DNA of 64,000 nucleotides from Symbiodinium natans (lineage: Eukaryota > Sar > Dinophyceae > Suessiales > Symbiodiniaceae), in contig CAJNDS010002346.1 in the NCBI GenBank assembly GCA_905221605.1, forward strand, positions 646,740 through 710,739, written 5' to 3'. Below the pieces are notes generated by a model, which worked only from the letters and a program-made list of their open reading frames with translations, did no database searches and was not told where the DNA came from. Numbering within the stretch: the first letter of the stretch is position 1; each line of letters starts with the position of its first letter. This document shows, piece by piece, positions 12,201 through 21,700 of the stretch. Position numbers and translations under genes: made by a program.

Positions 12201-15200
12201 CAGCAAAGATGCTCTCCTGCAACTGCAGGTCCTGACGGCTGCAACACGTTGAGTCGCAAGGGAATCATGAACACATGGGGGGCGTTTTCGAAATGAGGGT
12301 TTAGGGTTTAGGGTTTCGGGTTTAGGGTTTAGGGTTTAGGTTGTTTTTTCCCCGAAATTAGGGGTACCTGTTTTGGGTCCTTATTGGAATCCTACTATTT
12401 CGGGGCCTCTATGGGCATATTGGGGGTCCCCTATGTTCGAAACACCCCATGTGGCTGGCGGAGATCGAAATTTAGGAGGCCTTGTTGTGGGGTCTACTTC
12501 GTTTCCTTCTTGTAGTATACGTGTCCCTAGTGTAGTTTTGGGCACCACAAAGGGCTTCGGCTGTACACCTCCCAAATTTCGCAACAAAATACCTTTGCTT
12601 CTACTCTGCGCGCGCCACCATCTTTCCCTGGCAATACGGGGCAGTACTGGTGGCAGTTCTGCTTGGGTAGCTTTAGTCGGAATCATTCGCGGTTGCAGCA
12701 CAGGCCCTAAGCCCTAAGCTAAACCCTAAACTGTGGCTGATGGTCCTCCTGTGTGTAGCTCAGCACCGGCCGCACGACCGGCAAACTTCCTACCTCCACA
12801 AACACGGATGCATGCACGTGCATGTAAAAACACATATTGATATTGATGTTACTGTTTATCGAAATGTCGAATACCTATGTGCCTACATTCATACATTCTA
12901 GCCCAGTAGCCGCTTATAATAAGGGCACCCCTTTTGGGTTGGTCATTTTATACGGAAAACCAGATCCTAAAGAAAGGGTAAAGGGTACCACTGGGCTACC
13001 AAGGCCGAGGTCTTCGTAATTTGAAGAGGAAACGAAGTTCCGTACCCGAGGCCCTAGAGCCCCAATCTCCCGAAATTGCTCCCAACACCTTGGACCCTCA
13101 TGTGCCAAGTCCTGCCTAGCCTTGAAGGGTTTAGGGTTCAAGGCTGTTTAGGGTTTAGGGTTTAGGGTTTTAGGGTTTAGGGTTTAGGGTTCAAGGTTAC
13201 GGTTTTGGGGTAACTTGCGCGACTTTTTCAATCGAGAATGTCGGAACCGGCTACCTCACTTTTCCCGGAAACCCCGAAGCCCGGGGCTTGGGTCTTTAAG
13301 CTGAGTTGTAGGGCCAAGGGTTCAAAAGAAGGCGCTTCGGGTTTAAACCCTAAACCCTAAACCCTAAACCCTAAACCCCTAAACCCTACAAAACCCCGCA
13401 GGCTACCCAGACCCCGGCCTCCTCCTGCGAGTCGCTCCCCAAGAGCGGCTCACTGCCGACGCTTGGGAGCCCAGGAACCTGCAGGCTCGCGAGCAGCTGG
13501 TGCAGCAGGTCGTCCTGGATATCTAACCTCAGCAAGCTGGGGTTTAGGGTTTAGGGTTTAGGGTTTAGGGTTTCGGGTTTAGGGTTTCGGGTTTAGGGTT
13601 GAGGGTTGAGGGTGGAGGGTTCAGGGTTCAGGGTTCAGGGGACGAAGGTAGGTTCTAAATTGCTCGAACAGGTATCCTAACTGGTGTTTATCCTACGCAA
13701 TGTGCTAACCCCAAAGGTTTTCCGTACTTAACCCGATCTTCCAAGCAGTCTCTTGTTACTTGCGGGCCCAGGTATACAAGGAGGGTATAATCAAGATCAA
13801 GACCCAAAAGAAGGTCCCAGCATACAGTAACGGGTTGCAGGGTAGGCGAGGTGTACAGTTCAGGGGTTCAATTTCGATTTCTTTGAAAATCTCTTTGGCA
13901 GCGGCCGCATAGAAGCAGAACGACTGCTGCCGGCAAGAAGTTCATGTTGATTGTCATTCTGGAAGCCTGCAGCATCTTCCGAACCTTTCCAAGCCACCCC
14001 TTGCACAGGAATGTACGGGTTTACGAGGCATGCTTTCTGTTGTTCGTGTGAAACAATTGGTTCAGCATTTGTAGGTGTCACTACTGCAACCAAAGGAACT
14101 CAAGGTTTCTCATGAGCTATCCAAGGGAAACCGGCACGTACAAAAGCCGCCTGCGCAAGGGCACTAGGGTACCGCCGTGCTGCCAAGACACCATCTTACT
14201 GTCGGAGCTTCTACACGCTTGCAAGTAGCAGCCCCTCAGCCCAAAACCCTAATCATTATCCCTAGTCCTATTTGCTTAAGAATCCCCCAAAGGGCTACAA
14301 ATACTCTTCCTGAATAAGGGCATTCTTGCGGGTGGGCGTTGGGTTTCAACGACGCTCTGCGGGCGCAGGGCTGTGGGCTTAAAGGTTTAGGAGGGTTTCG
14401 GCCTTAGGCTGGACCCAAACCCTAAGCCCTAGCCCTAAGCCCTAAGCCCTAAGCCCTAAGCCCTAAACCCTAAACCCTAAACCCTAAACCCTAAACCCTC
14501 ACCCTAAACCCCAAACCCTAAGCCCTAAGCCCTAGGGGGTGTGGAGACTTTCGGAGGGCCTTCAGCCCTAGCTTCTTCATGCAAGGAACCGATAGGAGCT
14601 TGAGCCCCCAACGCCTTGGGATCCCTGTGCTACATGCGCCACCTGCCCAAAGCCTAAACCTCATACCCGAAAGTCTGCATCCCAGAGCCGGACCAAAGGG
14701 TTTAGGGTTTAGGGTTTGGGGTTTTAGAGTTTAGGGTTTGTTTGGGGTTTAGGGTTTTGGGCTAGGGTTTAGGGTTCGCTACTACTGCAGAAAAGCAGCC
14801 TGCGCATCACAGCATCGTGCTGCTGCCTCGGGAATGCCAGAATGTGTTGCTTGATGAATGCGGTTTAGGGTTTAGGGTTTAGGGTTTAGGGTTTCGGGTT
14901 TAGGGTTTAGGGTTTAGGGTTTAAGGTCCACGAACCGGACTGGTTCTGGTTTAGGTTCTAGCAGAAGCAAGAGCAGAGAACAGGAACTGAGAGCTACAAA
15001 ACACCTACGAGTAACCTAGTTACAACGCTAGAGGGTGTCTGTTGTAAAACCGGCCGTTCCAGCCAACCCAATACAGAAACCTAACCACATACATCTTGAC
15101 TACCGTGCCGAGAAAGAGAAAAACAACCTCGAAACCCCAGAAACCCTTAGCAATCTGAGGGGTTTACGAGAATCAGGGATCCTCAATATAGTTCAACCAC

Positions 15201-15364
15201 CAATAGTAGGATCCCCCTACAACAAAGGTACCGCCCCTAAACCCTAAACCCTAAACCCTTAACCCTAAACACCTAAACCCATATAACGGCTCAGGCTGGC
15301 TCTTCAGCAAGGGGAAGTCATCGGCATCCGTCAGGTCCACCGGTACCGGCAGGCTACTCAGCTC
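951..15364 (-). CDS. Locus 4: spliced voltage-gated cation channel, 3' part outside window
   Basis: A second channel gene lies downstream of locus 3 in the same orientation. Exons from about 15.4 to 0.95 kb give an N-terminal region, a pre-S1 helix, S1, the S1-S2 loop, S2, S3 and an S4 with arginines at every third position. From the pre-S1 exon at 9.29 kb to the S4 exon at 0.95 kb nine exons join without a gap, and phase is kept at every junction. The S3-S4 segment has the same length as in locus 3 and the S2-S3 segment differs by one residue. S5, pore and EF-hands must lie to the left of the window. The N-terminal exons before 9.29 kb are only partly placed. Confidence 0.72.
1101..1800. other. 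Spacer without assigned gene, locus 4 intron
   Basis: Short telomeric pieces, a G-tract (1308-1322) and unique sequence with GGGAACC/GGGACC blocks like those of the small elements. No exon recognised. Confidence 0.5.
1861..1890 (-). CDS. 30-nt exon, end of S3, locus 4
   Basis: Encodes VAVDILAAVE, aligned with VALDVIQALY of locus 3. Acceptor CAG|G, donor GC. The right-hand array is CCCTAAA here, an exception to the bracket rule. Confidence 0.7.
2241..2312. repeat. CCCTAAA array left of S3 exon, locus 4
   Basis: About ten units, directly left of the exon at 2319-2375; the matching TTTAGGG array starts at 2397. Confidence 0.9.
2319..2375 (-). CDS. Exon, S3, locus 4
   Basis: Encodes EDRFWSWLDAFIVASALWE. 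Aligns with DWMWGWLDLFIVLSSLWE of locus 3. Acceptor CAG|G, donor GT. Confidence 0.82.
2397..2694. repeat. TTTAGGG arrays right of S3 exon, locus 4
   Basis: Two TTTAGGG arrays (2397-2468 and 2603-2694) separated by about 135 bp of unique sequence. Confidence 0.9.
2802..2911. mobile_element. Element A copy
   Basis: Termini CTACTATTTGCTTAAGAACC and complement (TTAAGAATTAGTAG). Non-coding, about 110 bp. Confidence 0.75.
2955..3066. mobile_element. Element B, copy 1
   Basis: Inverted termini CTTGGGATG...CATCCCAAG with an internal palindrome around TACTATAATCCC. About 110 bp, non-coding. Confidence 0.8.
3359..3382 (-). CDS. 24-nt exon, S2-S3 loop, locus 4
   Basis: Encodes VMWSFRYS. With it, the distance from S2 to the S3 motif is within one residue of locus 3. 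Acceptor GAG|G, donor GA. Confidence 0.6.
3886..4497. mobile_element. Three element C copies in a row
   Basis: Copies at 3886-3947 (partial), 4183-4279 and 4388-4497 share TTAAGGAATATACCTTAGATCG and GGGTTCCTATGATGATTTAAG halves, with GAGTCTC/GAGACTC termini. Confidence 0.72.
5168..5219 (-). CDS. Exon, S2, locus 4
   Basis: Encodes YTVLFTLELALRIGAFG, matching YTGLFTTELALRLYEGG of locus 3. Acceptor CAG|G, donor GT. Confidence 0.82.
5240..6925. other. Spacer, locus 4 intron between S1-S2 loop and S2
   Basis: About 800 bp of unique sequence with short repeats of TTGTACCCTTGGG, then the TAG/TAA tract. No exon recognised. Confidence 0.5.
6083..6660. repeat. (TAG)n/(TAA)n microsatellite tract
   Basis: Nearly 600 bp of TAG, then TAA and AT-rich triplets. 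Long valine or leucine reading frames here are translations of the repeat, not genes. Confidence 0.95.
6943..7010 (-). CDS. Exon, S1-S2 loop, locus 4
   Basis: Encodes VQRDVEFSGAETRPVWLYVV and QY plus two bases of Thr. Acceptor GAG|G, donor GC. Confidence 0.75.
7040..8140. other. Spacer, locus 4 intron
   Basis: TTTGGGG/TTTAGGG array, a C-tract (7380-7417), an eroded E-like element (about 7545-7640) and the minisatellite. No exon recognised. Confidence 0.5.
7661..7863. repeat. Minisatellite, ~27-bp unit
   Basis: Imperfect tandem units containing CTGGGGTTGGGCACTCCAGG. Open in several frames on both strands, which explains the overlapping ORFs. Confidence 0.85.
8161..8178 (-). CDS. 18-nt micro-exon, end of S1, locus 4
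   Basis: Encodes VFIGIE, matching VFIGMD of locus 3. Acceptor GAG|G, donor GC. Joined it gives ALVVLSNVFIGIEVQRD. Confidence 0.72.
8814..8843 (-). CDS. Exon, S1, locus 4
   Basis: A 30-nt exon encodes AFFALVVLSN, the hydrophobic core of S1. Acceptor GAG|G, donor GC. Confidence 0.75.
9253..9293 (-). CDS. Exon, pre-S1, locus 4
   Basis: Encodes WRLRRIVQTQAFE, the basic segment leading into S1. Acceptor CAG|G, donor GC. Bracketed by CCCTAAA and TTTAGGG. Confidence 0.75.
9311..9512. repeat. TTTAGGG array with CTTAGGG and TTCAGGG sub-blocks
   Basis: A continuous ~200-bp array in which the unit changes from TTTAGGG to CTTAGGG, back, then TTCAGGG. Blocks of one variant suggest local duplication. 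Confidence 0.9.
10053..10208. mobile_element. Element F, copy 1 (palindromic, ~155 bp)
   Basis: Long terminal inverted repeats start CTACTTGGAGGTTCATGGTA and end with the complement. No coding capacity, so MITE-like. Three further copies in this window. Confidence 0.8.
10396..10446. repeat. AT-rich hairpin
   Basis: AAATAAATAAAT, (AT)n and TTTATTTATTT form a near-perfect palindrome of about 50 bp. Confidence 0.8.
10570..10820. repeat. Tandem TTCCCTAAGG (10-bp) repeat
   Basis: About twenty-five imperfect 10-bp units; the right part shifts to TTCCCAAGGG. It shares the CCCTAA core with the telomere repeat. Confidence 0.88.
11175..11357. repeat. G-rich TTTTGGGG/TTTGGGG array
   Basis: Tandem GGGGTTTGGGG/GGGGTTTTGGGG units, with strong G-quadruplex potential on the plus strand. 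Confidence 0.88.
12217..12231 (-). CDS. Candidate N-terminal exon, locus 4
   Basis: After a CAG|G acceptor the sequence reads DLQLQ (or, without the GA donor, DLQLQESIFAAK). Coiled-coil-like, but TTTAGGG arrays lie on both sides. Weak. Confidence 0.3.
12240..13340. other. Spacer, locus 4 intron
   Basis: Telomeric arrays, about 380 bp of unique sequence (12360-12710) open in several frames, and element D. Nothing assigned. Confidence 0.45.
12898..13003. mobile_element. Element D copy
   Basis: CTAGCCCAGTAGC at the left and GTACCACTGGGCTACCAAGG at the right; internal GGGCACCCCTTTTGGGTT. Confidence 0.75.
13479..13527 (-). CDS. N-terminal exon, locus 4
   Basis: Encodes LDIQDDLLHQLLASLQ. Acceptor GAG|G, donor GT. 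The intron before it falls at a different site than in locus 3 (between R and L instead of between Q and D). Confidence 0.7.
14800..14826 (-). CDS. N-terminal exon, locus 4
   Basis: A 27-nt exon encodes QQHDAVMR plus part of the next Arg; with the following exon it reads HDAVMRRLDIQDD, matching HEVLMRRLDLQDN of locus 3. Acceptor GAG|G, donor GC. Confidence 0.65.
15293..15364 (-). CDS. N-terminal exon, locus 4
   Basis: Encodes ELSSLPVPVDLTDADDFPLL and KSQP, after CAG|G and before a GA donor. The DADDFPLL part resembles DADEAPIL of the N-terminal region of locus 3. Confidence 0.55.
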
Positions 15365-15523
15365 CTGTTTAGGGTTTAGGGTTTAGGGTTTAGGGTTTAG
15401 GGTTTAGGGTTTAGGGTTTAGGGTTTAGGGTTTAGGGTTTAGGGTTGAGGGGCAGCTGGGGGGTCCAGGTTTTTTTTTTCGTATTTTTTCTGGCTTTTTT
15501 TCGTATTTGTCATGGTCTTGGGT

Positions 15524-15846
15524 TTAGGGTTTAGGGTTTAGGGTTAGGGTTTAGGGTTTAGGGCTTAGGGTTTAGGGTTTAGGGTTTAGGGTTTAGGGAT
15601 TAGGGTTTAGGGTCTAGGGTCTAGGGTTTAGGGTTTAGGGTTTAGGGTTCAGGGTTTAGGGTTTAGGGTTTAGGGTTTAGGGTCTAGGGTCTAGGGTCTA
15701 GGGTCTAGGGTGTAGGGTTTAGGGTTTAGGGTTTAGGGTTTAGGGTTTAGGGTTTAGGGTTTAGGGTTTAGGGTTTAGGGTTTAGGGTTTAGGGTTTAGG
15801 GTTTAGGGTTTAGGGTTTAGGGTTTAGGGTTTAGGGTTTAGGGTTC
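15524..15846. repeat. Longest TTTAGGG array
   Basis: About 320 bp of nearly pure TTTAGGG with a few TCTAGGG units, followed by an A-rich tract. Confidence 0.92.
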
Positions 15847-15942
15847 ACCTGAAAAAAAAACTAAAAAAAAAAAAAAACAGAAATAATACGAAAAAAGAAC
15901 CATCAGCCGCAGCTGGGGTCTGAGGTTCAGGACTTCGGGGTT

Positions 15943-16042
15943 AGGTTGTTCCCTCTTATACCTACAGTCCTTAATAAGGATTCCAATAGGGGGTACTACA
16001 ATCCCTATTAAGGACTGTTCGTAAAGGGGGGAACATCCCAAG
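15943..16042. mobile_element. Element B, copy 2
   Basis: Internal ACAGTCCTTAATAAGGATT and right end GGGGGGAACATCCCAAG match the other copies; the left end is eroded. Confidence 0.75.
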
Positions 16043-17550
16043 GTTTGGGGATTAATCAGCGTTTAGGGGCTCAAGGCTTAGGCTTTACAGTGTCCGTTGA
16101 TTTAGAATGGGTATTCTGGGTATCATCCGGTATAGTTCTTCAAGTGTGCGAAGAGGATGACATTGGTAACCGGTACTACAGGCATGAGAGCTCCGAGATC
16201 TAGGTATGAGGGTCATGTGATTGAGGAACTTGGTTCCAAAGTCTCGGGGTCTAAAAGGATGTTCCGGAGAGTGAGGAGGGGGGGGGGGGGAGGGAACCCT
16301 TACCCTTAGCCTGAACCCTGAAACTCATCTACCAGAAGCCTGAAAAGGTTTACCCTAGGCCCTAAATCAACCCAAAGATTCTAGGCTTTGGGCTTTATCG
16401 GGCAAGGACACACCCCCTAACACATGAACCTTTGAACGTCAACCAACCTGCCTGGGCCTTGCCAGAACTGGTCGCGTCCCGAGTGTGTGGGTTGACGAGC
16501 CACGCATCGTCGTCCATGGCCACACAGGCAAATCGTTGGGTTTTGGGCTCAGGGCAAATTAAAGCCTAAACCCTCTCCCTCACAAAGCCTAATCCGAGTA
16601 CATGCCCCGATGGCTCACAATGCGAGGTCTTTGCCTAAACCCTAAACCCCAAACCCTAACCCTAAAGCCGGGTTTTTGGGGGCCGTTTGGGGTTCGCGGC
16701 TTTGGGGTTTAAGGGTTCAGGGGGCTTAGGTCGGTTAGGGTGTAGGGCTTAGGTGGTTTATGGGGCTTAGGGGGTTGTAAGGCTCATCCAGCCAATGAAT
16801 GCAGCTCTGCTAAGCAGAAGCCGAGCGCAAACCAGCCGTGAGAGCATTCGACATGCCAAGCGAAGCCACAAACCCTCACCCTAAACCCCAAACCCCAAAC
16901 CCCAAACCCCAAAACCCTAAACCCTAAACCCTAGCCTTCCAAGTTCCGAGTCTGAACCAAACAAAACTCCTACTCCAATGCATAAGGGCAAAGCCCCCAA
17001 ATCTGAGCCCGTAAACTCAAAACCCTCCGCCTTTCCGCCCAAAATGCCCTGAACCCTATACCCGGAACGGGCGGTTGAGGTGGTATCGGGGCCTAAGGGC
17101 TACCTGGGGGAGTAAGATTGAGAATTTTAGACGGTCCATTTGAGCTTCAGCGCGCGCAGAGGCGCACCTGGCTTCGCGCAGGTGCGCGGGGGCGTGCAAG
17201 AAAAAGTACTCCGGGTGCCTCGGATGGCACCTCTTTGTAGGACCATTCGAGGAGCAAGGCACGTCGGCTCGATGAGACGCGGGTCTGAGCCAACCGCCAA
17301 CGTAAGCACCTCAATCTCTAAGCCCACAAGGACCTTGAACTGGAAATAGCGCTAGACCGACTTCTTATAAGAGAAGCCACCGACACACAATGCTGTCCTA
17401 GCCAAAGCCCCCGAACCCTAACCCCAAGTCCGAGAACCACACATCTCCGCCGTTGTCGTAAAATCTTTCGACAGGGTCCGCCCCTTGTGGCCATTCTGCG
17501 ACTTTCACTCAGCGCTTCGCATAAGGTTTCATGTGTAAGGCTCCCTTACT

Positions 17551-17668
17551 AGACGACCCAGAAGTAGCCTAGGTGAATTAGTAGGAAGGGTGCGCTTCTG
17601 GGCGTTCAAGGGGATTTTTAAGGGACCCTAAACCTTAAAAAAAGGGGATGAGGGCCTACTCCGGGTCC
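17551..17668. mobile_element. Element E copy
   Basis: ACCCAGAAGTAGCCTAGG to GGGCCTACTCCGGGTCC. Confidence 0.68.
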
Positions 17669-17793
17669 GAATTCATATTTGGGGTGACTAGCACGAGGCT
17701 GGGAAAACGGTTTTGCTGGAGAGGCTGCGGGCTTACATCGGGAACCCTAATCCACAATCCTGCTAAACCCTGAGTGGGTTTAGGGTTTATGGC

Positions 17794-17951
17794 CCCTAAA
17801 CCCTAAACCCTAAACCCTAAAACCTTAAACCCTAAACCCTAAACCCTAAACCCTAAACCCTAAACCCTAAACCCTAACCCTAAACCCTAAACCCTAAACC
17901 CTAAACCCTAAACCCTAAACCCTAAACCTCAACCCTAAACCCTAAACCTTA
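17794..17951. repeat. CCCTAAA array
   Basis: About 22 units with few variants, left of the candidate exon at 17998-18057. Confidence 0.9.
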
Positions 17952-17997
17952 GGACTCAAATGTATGGGCTTGGAAGTCGCCACAAAAGGAGGGCCGG

Positions 17998-18057
17998 TGA
18001 CTGTGCGCCGGAGTCTTGGACTCTGCGCCCTGTTCCATGGCTCTGCATGCACTTTTC
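17998..18057 (-). CDS. Candidate C-terminal exon, locus 3
   Basis: A bracketed segment after TTGCAG|G with open frames (for example KSACRAMEQGAESKTPAHS). Position suits the C-terminal end of locus 3, but no homologue supports a frame. Confidence 0.3.
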
Positions 18058-18732
18058 CTGCAAGGTTTAGGGTTTAGGGTTTAGGGTTTAGGGTTTAGGG
18101 CTCAGGGTTTAGGGTGTATCTAGGGCTCAGGGCATATACTGGGCTGAGAGGGTCCCAATTGAGGCAGGGTTAAGTCCTGAACCCCGCGGTAGTTCGCCGG
18201 GGGAGGGAGGGAAGGGCAGGGGAAGGCTAGGCCTTCCAGTTGTGGGGGGCCCACTGGGAGGCGCCGCGCGCTTCGCTTTCGGAGTCCTTTTTCACTCCAA
18301 GGTGTCCAGTGAGTCCTAGCAGGGCTTTGGGTTCGAGGGTTTAAGGGTTCTAGGGTTAAGGATTGAGGGTTTAGGGTTCAGGGTTCAGGGCAGACAAGAA
18401 CTTCTTGGGGGGGGGGGGGGGGGAAGACAGGCACCCTAAACCCTAAACCCTAAACCCGAAACCCTAAACCCTAAACCCTAAACCCTAGGCTTAGGAGGTC
18501 CCTACAGGGACCCTGAGCCCTCAACCCTCAACCCTCAACCCTCAAACCAAAATCCTAAACCCTAAACCCTCAACCCTAAACAACTCTTAAGCGAACTTCA
18601 GGACCTAAACCTCCTAGGGTAGTTACATTGTCCCTCAATATGAAGCCCGGCACCCTAAACAGCTCTTAAGCGAAGGCAGTCGCACGCACGTCCTCTGAGC
18701 CCTAGACCCCAAACCCTAAACCCTAAACAGTC

Positions 18733-18786
18733 CTCTGAGCTCTTGTCGCACCTCATCCAGCTCCAGGCTGATGTAGCTCTGAAATC
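18733..18786 (-). CDS. Exon, tail helix, locus 3
   Basis: Encodes FQSYISLELDEVRQELR, aligned with FQGYVEGELTCLRDLR of locus 1. Acceptor CAG|G; the donor (GA) is tentative. Confidence 0.7.
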
Positions 18787-21700
18787 CTGAGCCAAGCTCG
18801 GAAGCTTCGGGACATGGGGTGTCGGGAGTTTCTGAGGGTTGAGACCCTAAACCCGAATCCCTAACCCTAAACCCTAAACCCTAAACCCTAACACCTAACC
18901 AGGGAACCCTCGACTTGCCGTCGTCTGGGAAGCCTCGGCGGTTTAAGGTTTACGTGTTTAGGGTTTGGGGTTTCGGGTTAGGAGTTTAGGGTTTAGGGTT
19001 TAGGGTTAGGGTTTGGGGTTTGGGGTTTGGGGTTTGGGGTTTGGGGTTTGGGGTTTGGGGTTTAGGGTTTAGGGTTTAGGGTTTAGGGTTTAGGGTTTAG
19101 GGTTTAGGGTTTAGGGTTTAGGGTTTAGGGTTTAGGGTTAGGGGTTTACCTTCGGAACCCAAAACCTATGAAAGACTGTAGGCTACCTAAGAATGCGCTA
19201 AGGGGTTTGAGAGTAGCAACCTATAGACGCAGGTTTCAGTTTCTTAAGCTGGGGTTTGAGGCTTTTAGTTGGTTATTGGATTAAATTTAGGGTTTAGGGT
19301 CAGGGGCTTAGGGGTTTTGGAGGTTTTGGGTTGGGGTCCAGGCGTCTCGGGCTTCGGGCTTAACGGTGTAGGCTGTGTAGGGTTGAGGGGTCCGTCAGAG
19401 TGTACAACCCTAAACCCTAAAGCCTAAATTGAACTGATAAACCCTGAGCCTTAAAGAGTTGGGTTCAGTCAGGGTGACGCGCTTATGGTTTAAGGTATAT
19501 TCCTTAATTAAGGGGGATTGGGCTCTTTTGGAGACCAATCCTATGGCTGCTTTTTGGGACCAAGCCCTACACCAATAGACCCTAAAGGCAAAGCCTCCCT
19601 TGCCTTCCAGTGGTTTAGAACCCTGAACCCTGAACCTTAACCACAAACCCTAAACCCCAAGTGTCCCTGCACCAACAAGAACCTGAGCCGACCCAAAAAC
19701 CTTCCAGCCTCCCCGTTCACCCCTAGAGACTCTTTGGCGTTAGCGGTTTAGGGCTTTAATCAGGGTGAGTTTCTTGGGAGGGTTTAGAGTTTTGGCTTTT
19801 AAGGCTATGCTGAGTGTTTAGAGTTTTAGGGTCTTCGGGACTTAAGGGCTTTAGGGGTTGTAGGATTCCAGGGCCTTACAAGGGTCCCAAGCCCAAAGGA
19901 ACGCACATTCACGCCCACTTGGAGGTTCAGGGTACTTAGTAACTAATCATAGCTGTACTTATAACCCACTTATAAGCCCCTTATCAGAGCCCTAAGATGG
20001 TTATAAGTACAGTTACAAGTACCCTAAACCCTAAACCCTAAACCCTAAACCCTAAACCCTAAACCCTCCAAGCACGGGTGGCCGGGGCACTCCCGTGGGC
20101 CTTCATAAGCCACCTGCCAGTGTGGGATTCCGGGATGGCCGCAAGAAGGCGGGCCATGCATCCCACGAGTCTGCATGCATTTGTATGTAGTGTTCAGGGT
20201 TTAGGGTTTAGGGTTTAGGGTTTAGGGTTTAGGGTTTAGGGTTTAGGGTTTAGGGTTTAGGGTTATATATATATATATGTCTATATATAGATATAGATAG
20301 AGAGAGAGTATACACACAATGCATATGCTGGGCCGTTGTGATCCAAAATGTTTACTGCCGAGCTGTACCACACACCGACGAGCTGTGTCGGTTCAGGGCT
20401 CAGCTTTAAAGTTTAAGCAGGGCCTGTTGCGATGACATTTGGAATCACCTGCCCCCAAAACACACCCTCAAAACCCCTTTGAAGAGCAAGAAGCCTACTA
20501 CCGCAAGCCCTAAGGCTGTAACCCTAAACCCTAAACCCTAAACCCTAAACCCTAAACCCTAATCCCTAAACCCTAAACCCTAAACACCATCACCCCCCCC
20601 CCCCCAAGCCTCTGGTCTTGCATGATGCGGCCCACATCCATGGCCCTGGCTGCCCCGCGGAACCGCATGCAGCCTTCGAAGAAGTCCTCGGAGTTTGTTA
20701 GGTGAGCACCCGAACGCTGCCAGGGAAAAGCTGGGGTTTAGGGTTTAGGGTTTAGGGTTTAGGGTTTAGGGTTTAGGGTTTGGGGTTTAGGGCTTAGGGT
20801 TTTTGAATGTCAGCTAGAATCCAAGTTAGGGTTGCCGGTCTGGTCTTGGCTCTCTAGCTCCGGCCCGGGAGTCAAAGTGCACAAGCTCTCAAGCCCTTGC
20901 CCTAAACCCTTAAACCCTTAAACCCTTAAACCCTTAAACCCTTAAACCCCTAAACCCTTAAACCCTTAAACCCTTAGACCCCTAAACCCCTAAACCCCTA
21001 AACCCTTAAACCCTTAAACCCTTAACCCTAAACCCTAAACTTATCCTAGACCCTGCCGCAAGCGGCCAGCAGGGAAGAAATGCACGCAGCCACCGGCCAT
21101 TTCTTTCGTGGGCACCGACTTGCAAGACCAAAAAAACTGAAACCTAACACCTAGGCTGCCCAGGAACCTAGGCTTAAAAAGGGTGCCCTTTTTTTCTTAA
21201 AGGGGTTTATAAGGGAACCTAAACCCCCAAAAAAGGGAATAAGGGTACTACTGGGCATCCGAACACCGACCTCTAGAACCCAAGACCTAATATAGGGGCC
21301 TTAATACTTAGAATAGGGCTTTGGGGGGGCGTTGTAAAATTTATTATATTGGCCAGAATGGGAAGACTATTAGAAATTCTTCTGACCCCTAAATTACTTT
21401 TTGCAGGTTACCTGAGAACCCGACAAGGGCTTTCTAACAACCTACAAGAAGTAGGTTTGGGTTCTTAAGCTGAGTCAAGTCCTCAACCCTAAGCCCAAGT
21501 AGCCCGAAACCCGAAACCCAAAACCCGAACCCGAAACTCGAAACCCGAAACCCTAAACCCCGAACCCTAAACCCTAAACTCCAAGTCCAAAACCCTAAAA
21601 ACCCAGCAGGTTGAAGATCCCAACCTCCAGATCGACCGCGCCATCCCCCGCAGAGTCCAGAAGCTTGAAGAAAGACCTGAAGATGGGTTTAGGGTTTAGG

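Larger units (their letters stand above)
15846..17790. other. Spacer between locus 3 and locus 4
   Basis: Element B, a few short telomeric pieces and about 1 kb of unique sequence (16380-17350). One segment (17120-17350) is open in several frames and GC-richer. The locus 3 stop codon and the locus 4 start may lie here. Confidence 0.45.
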
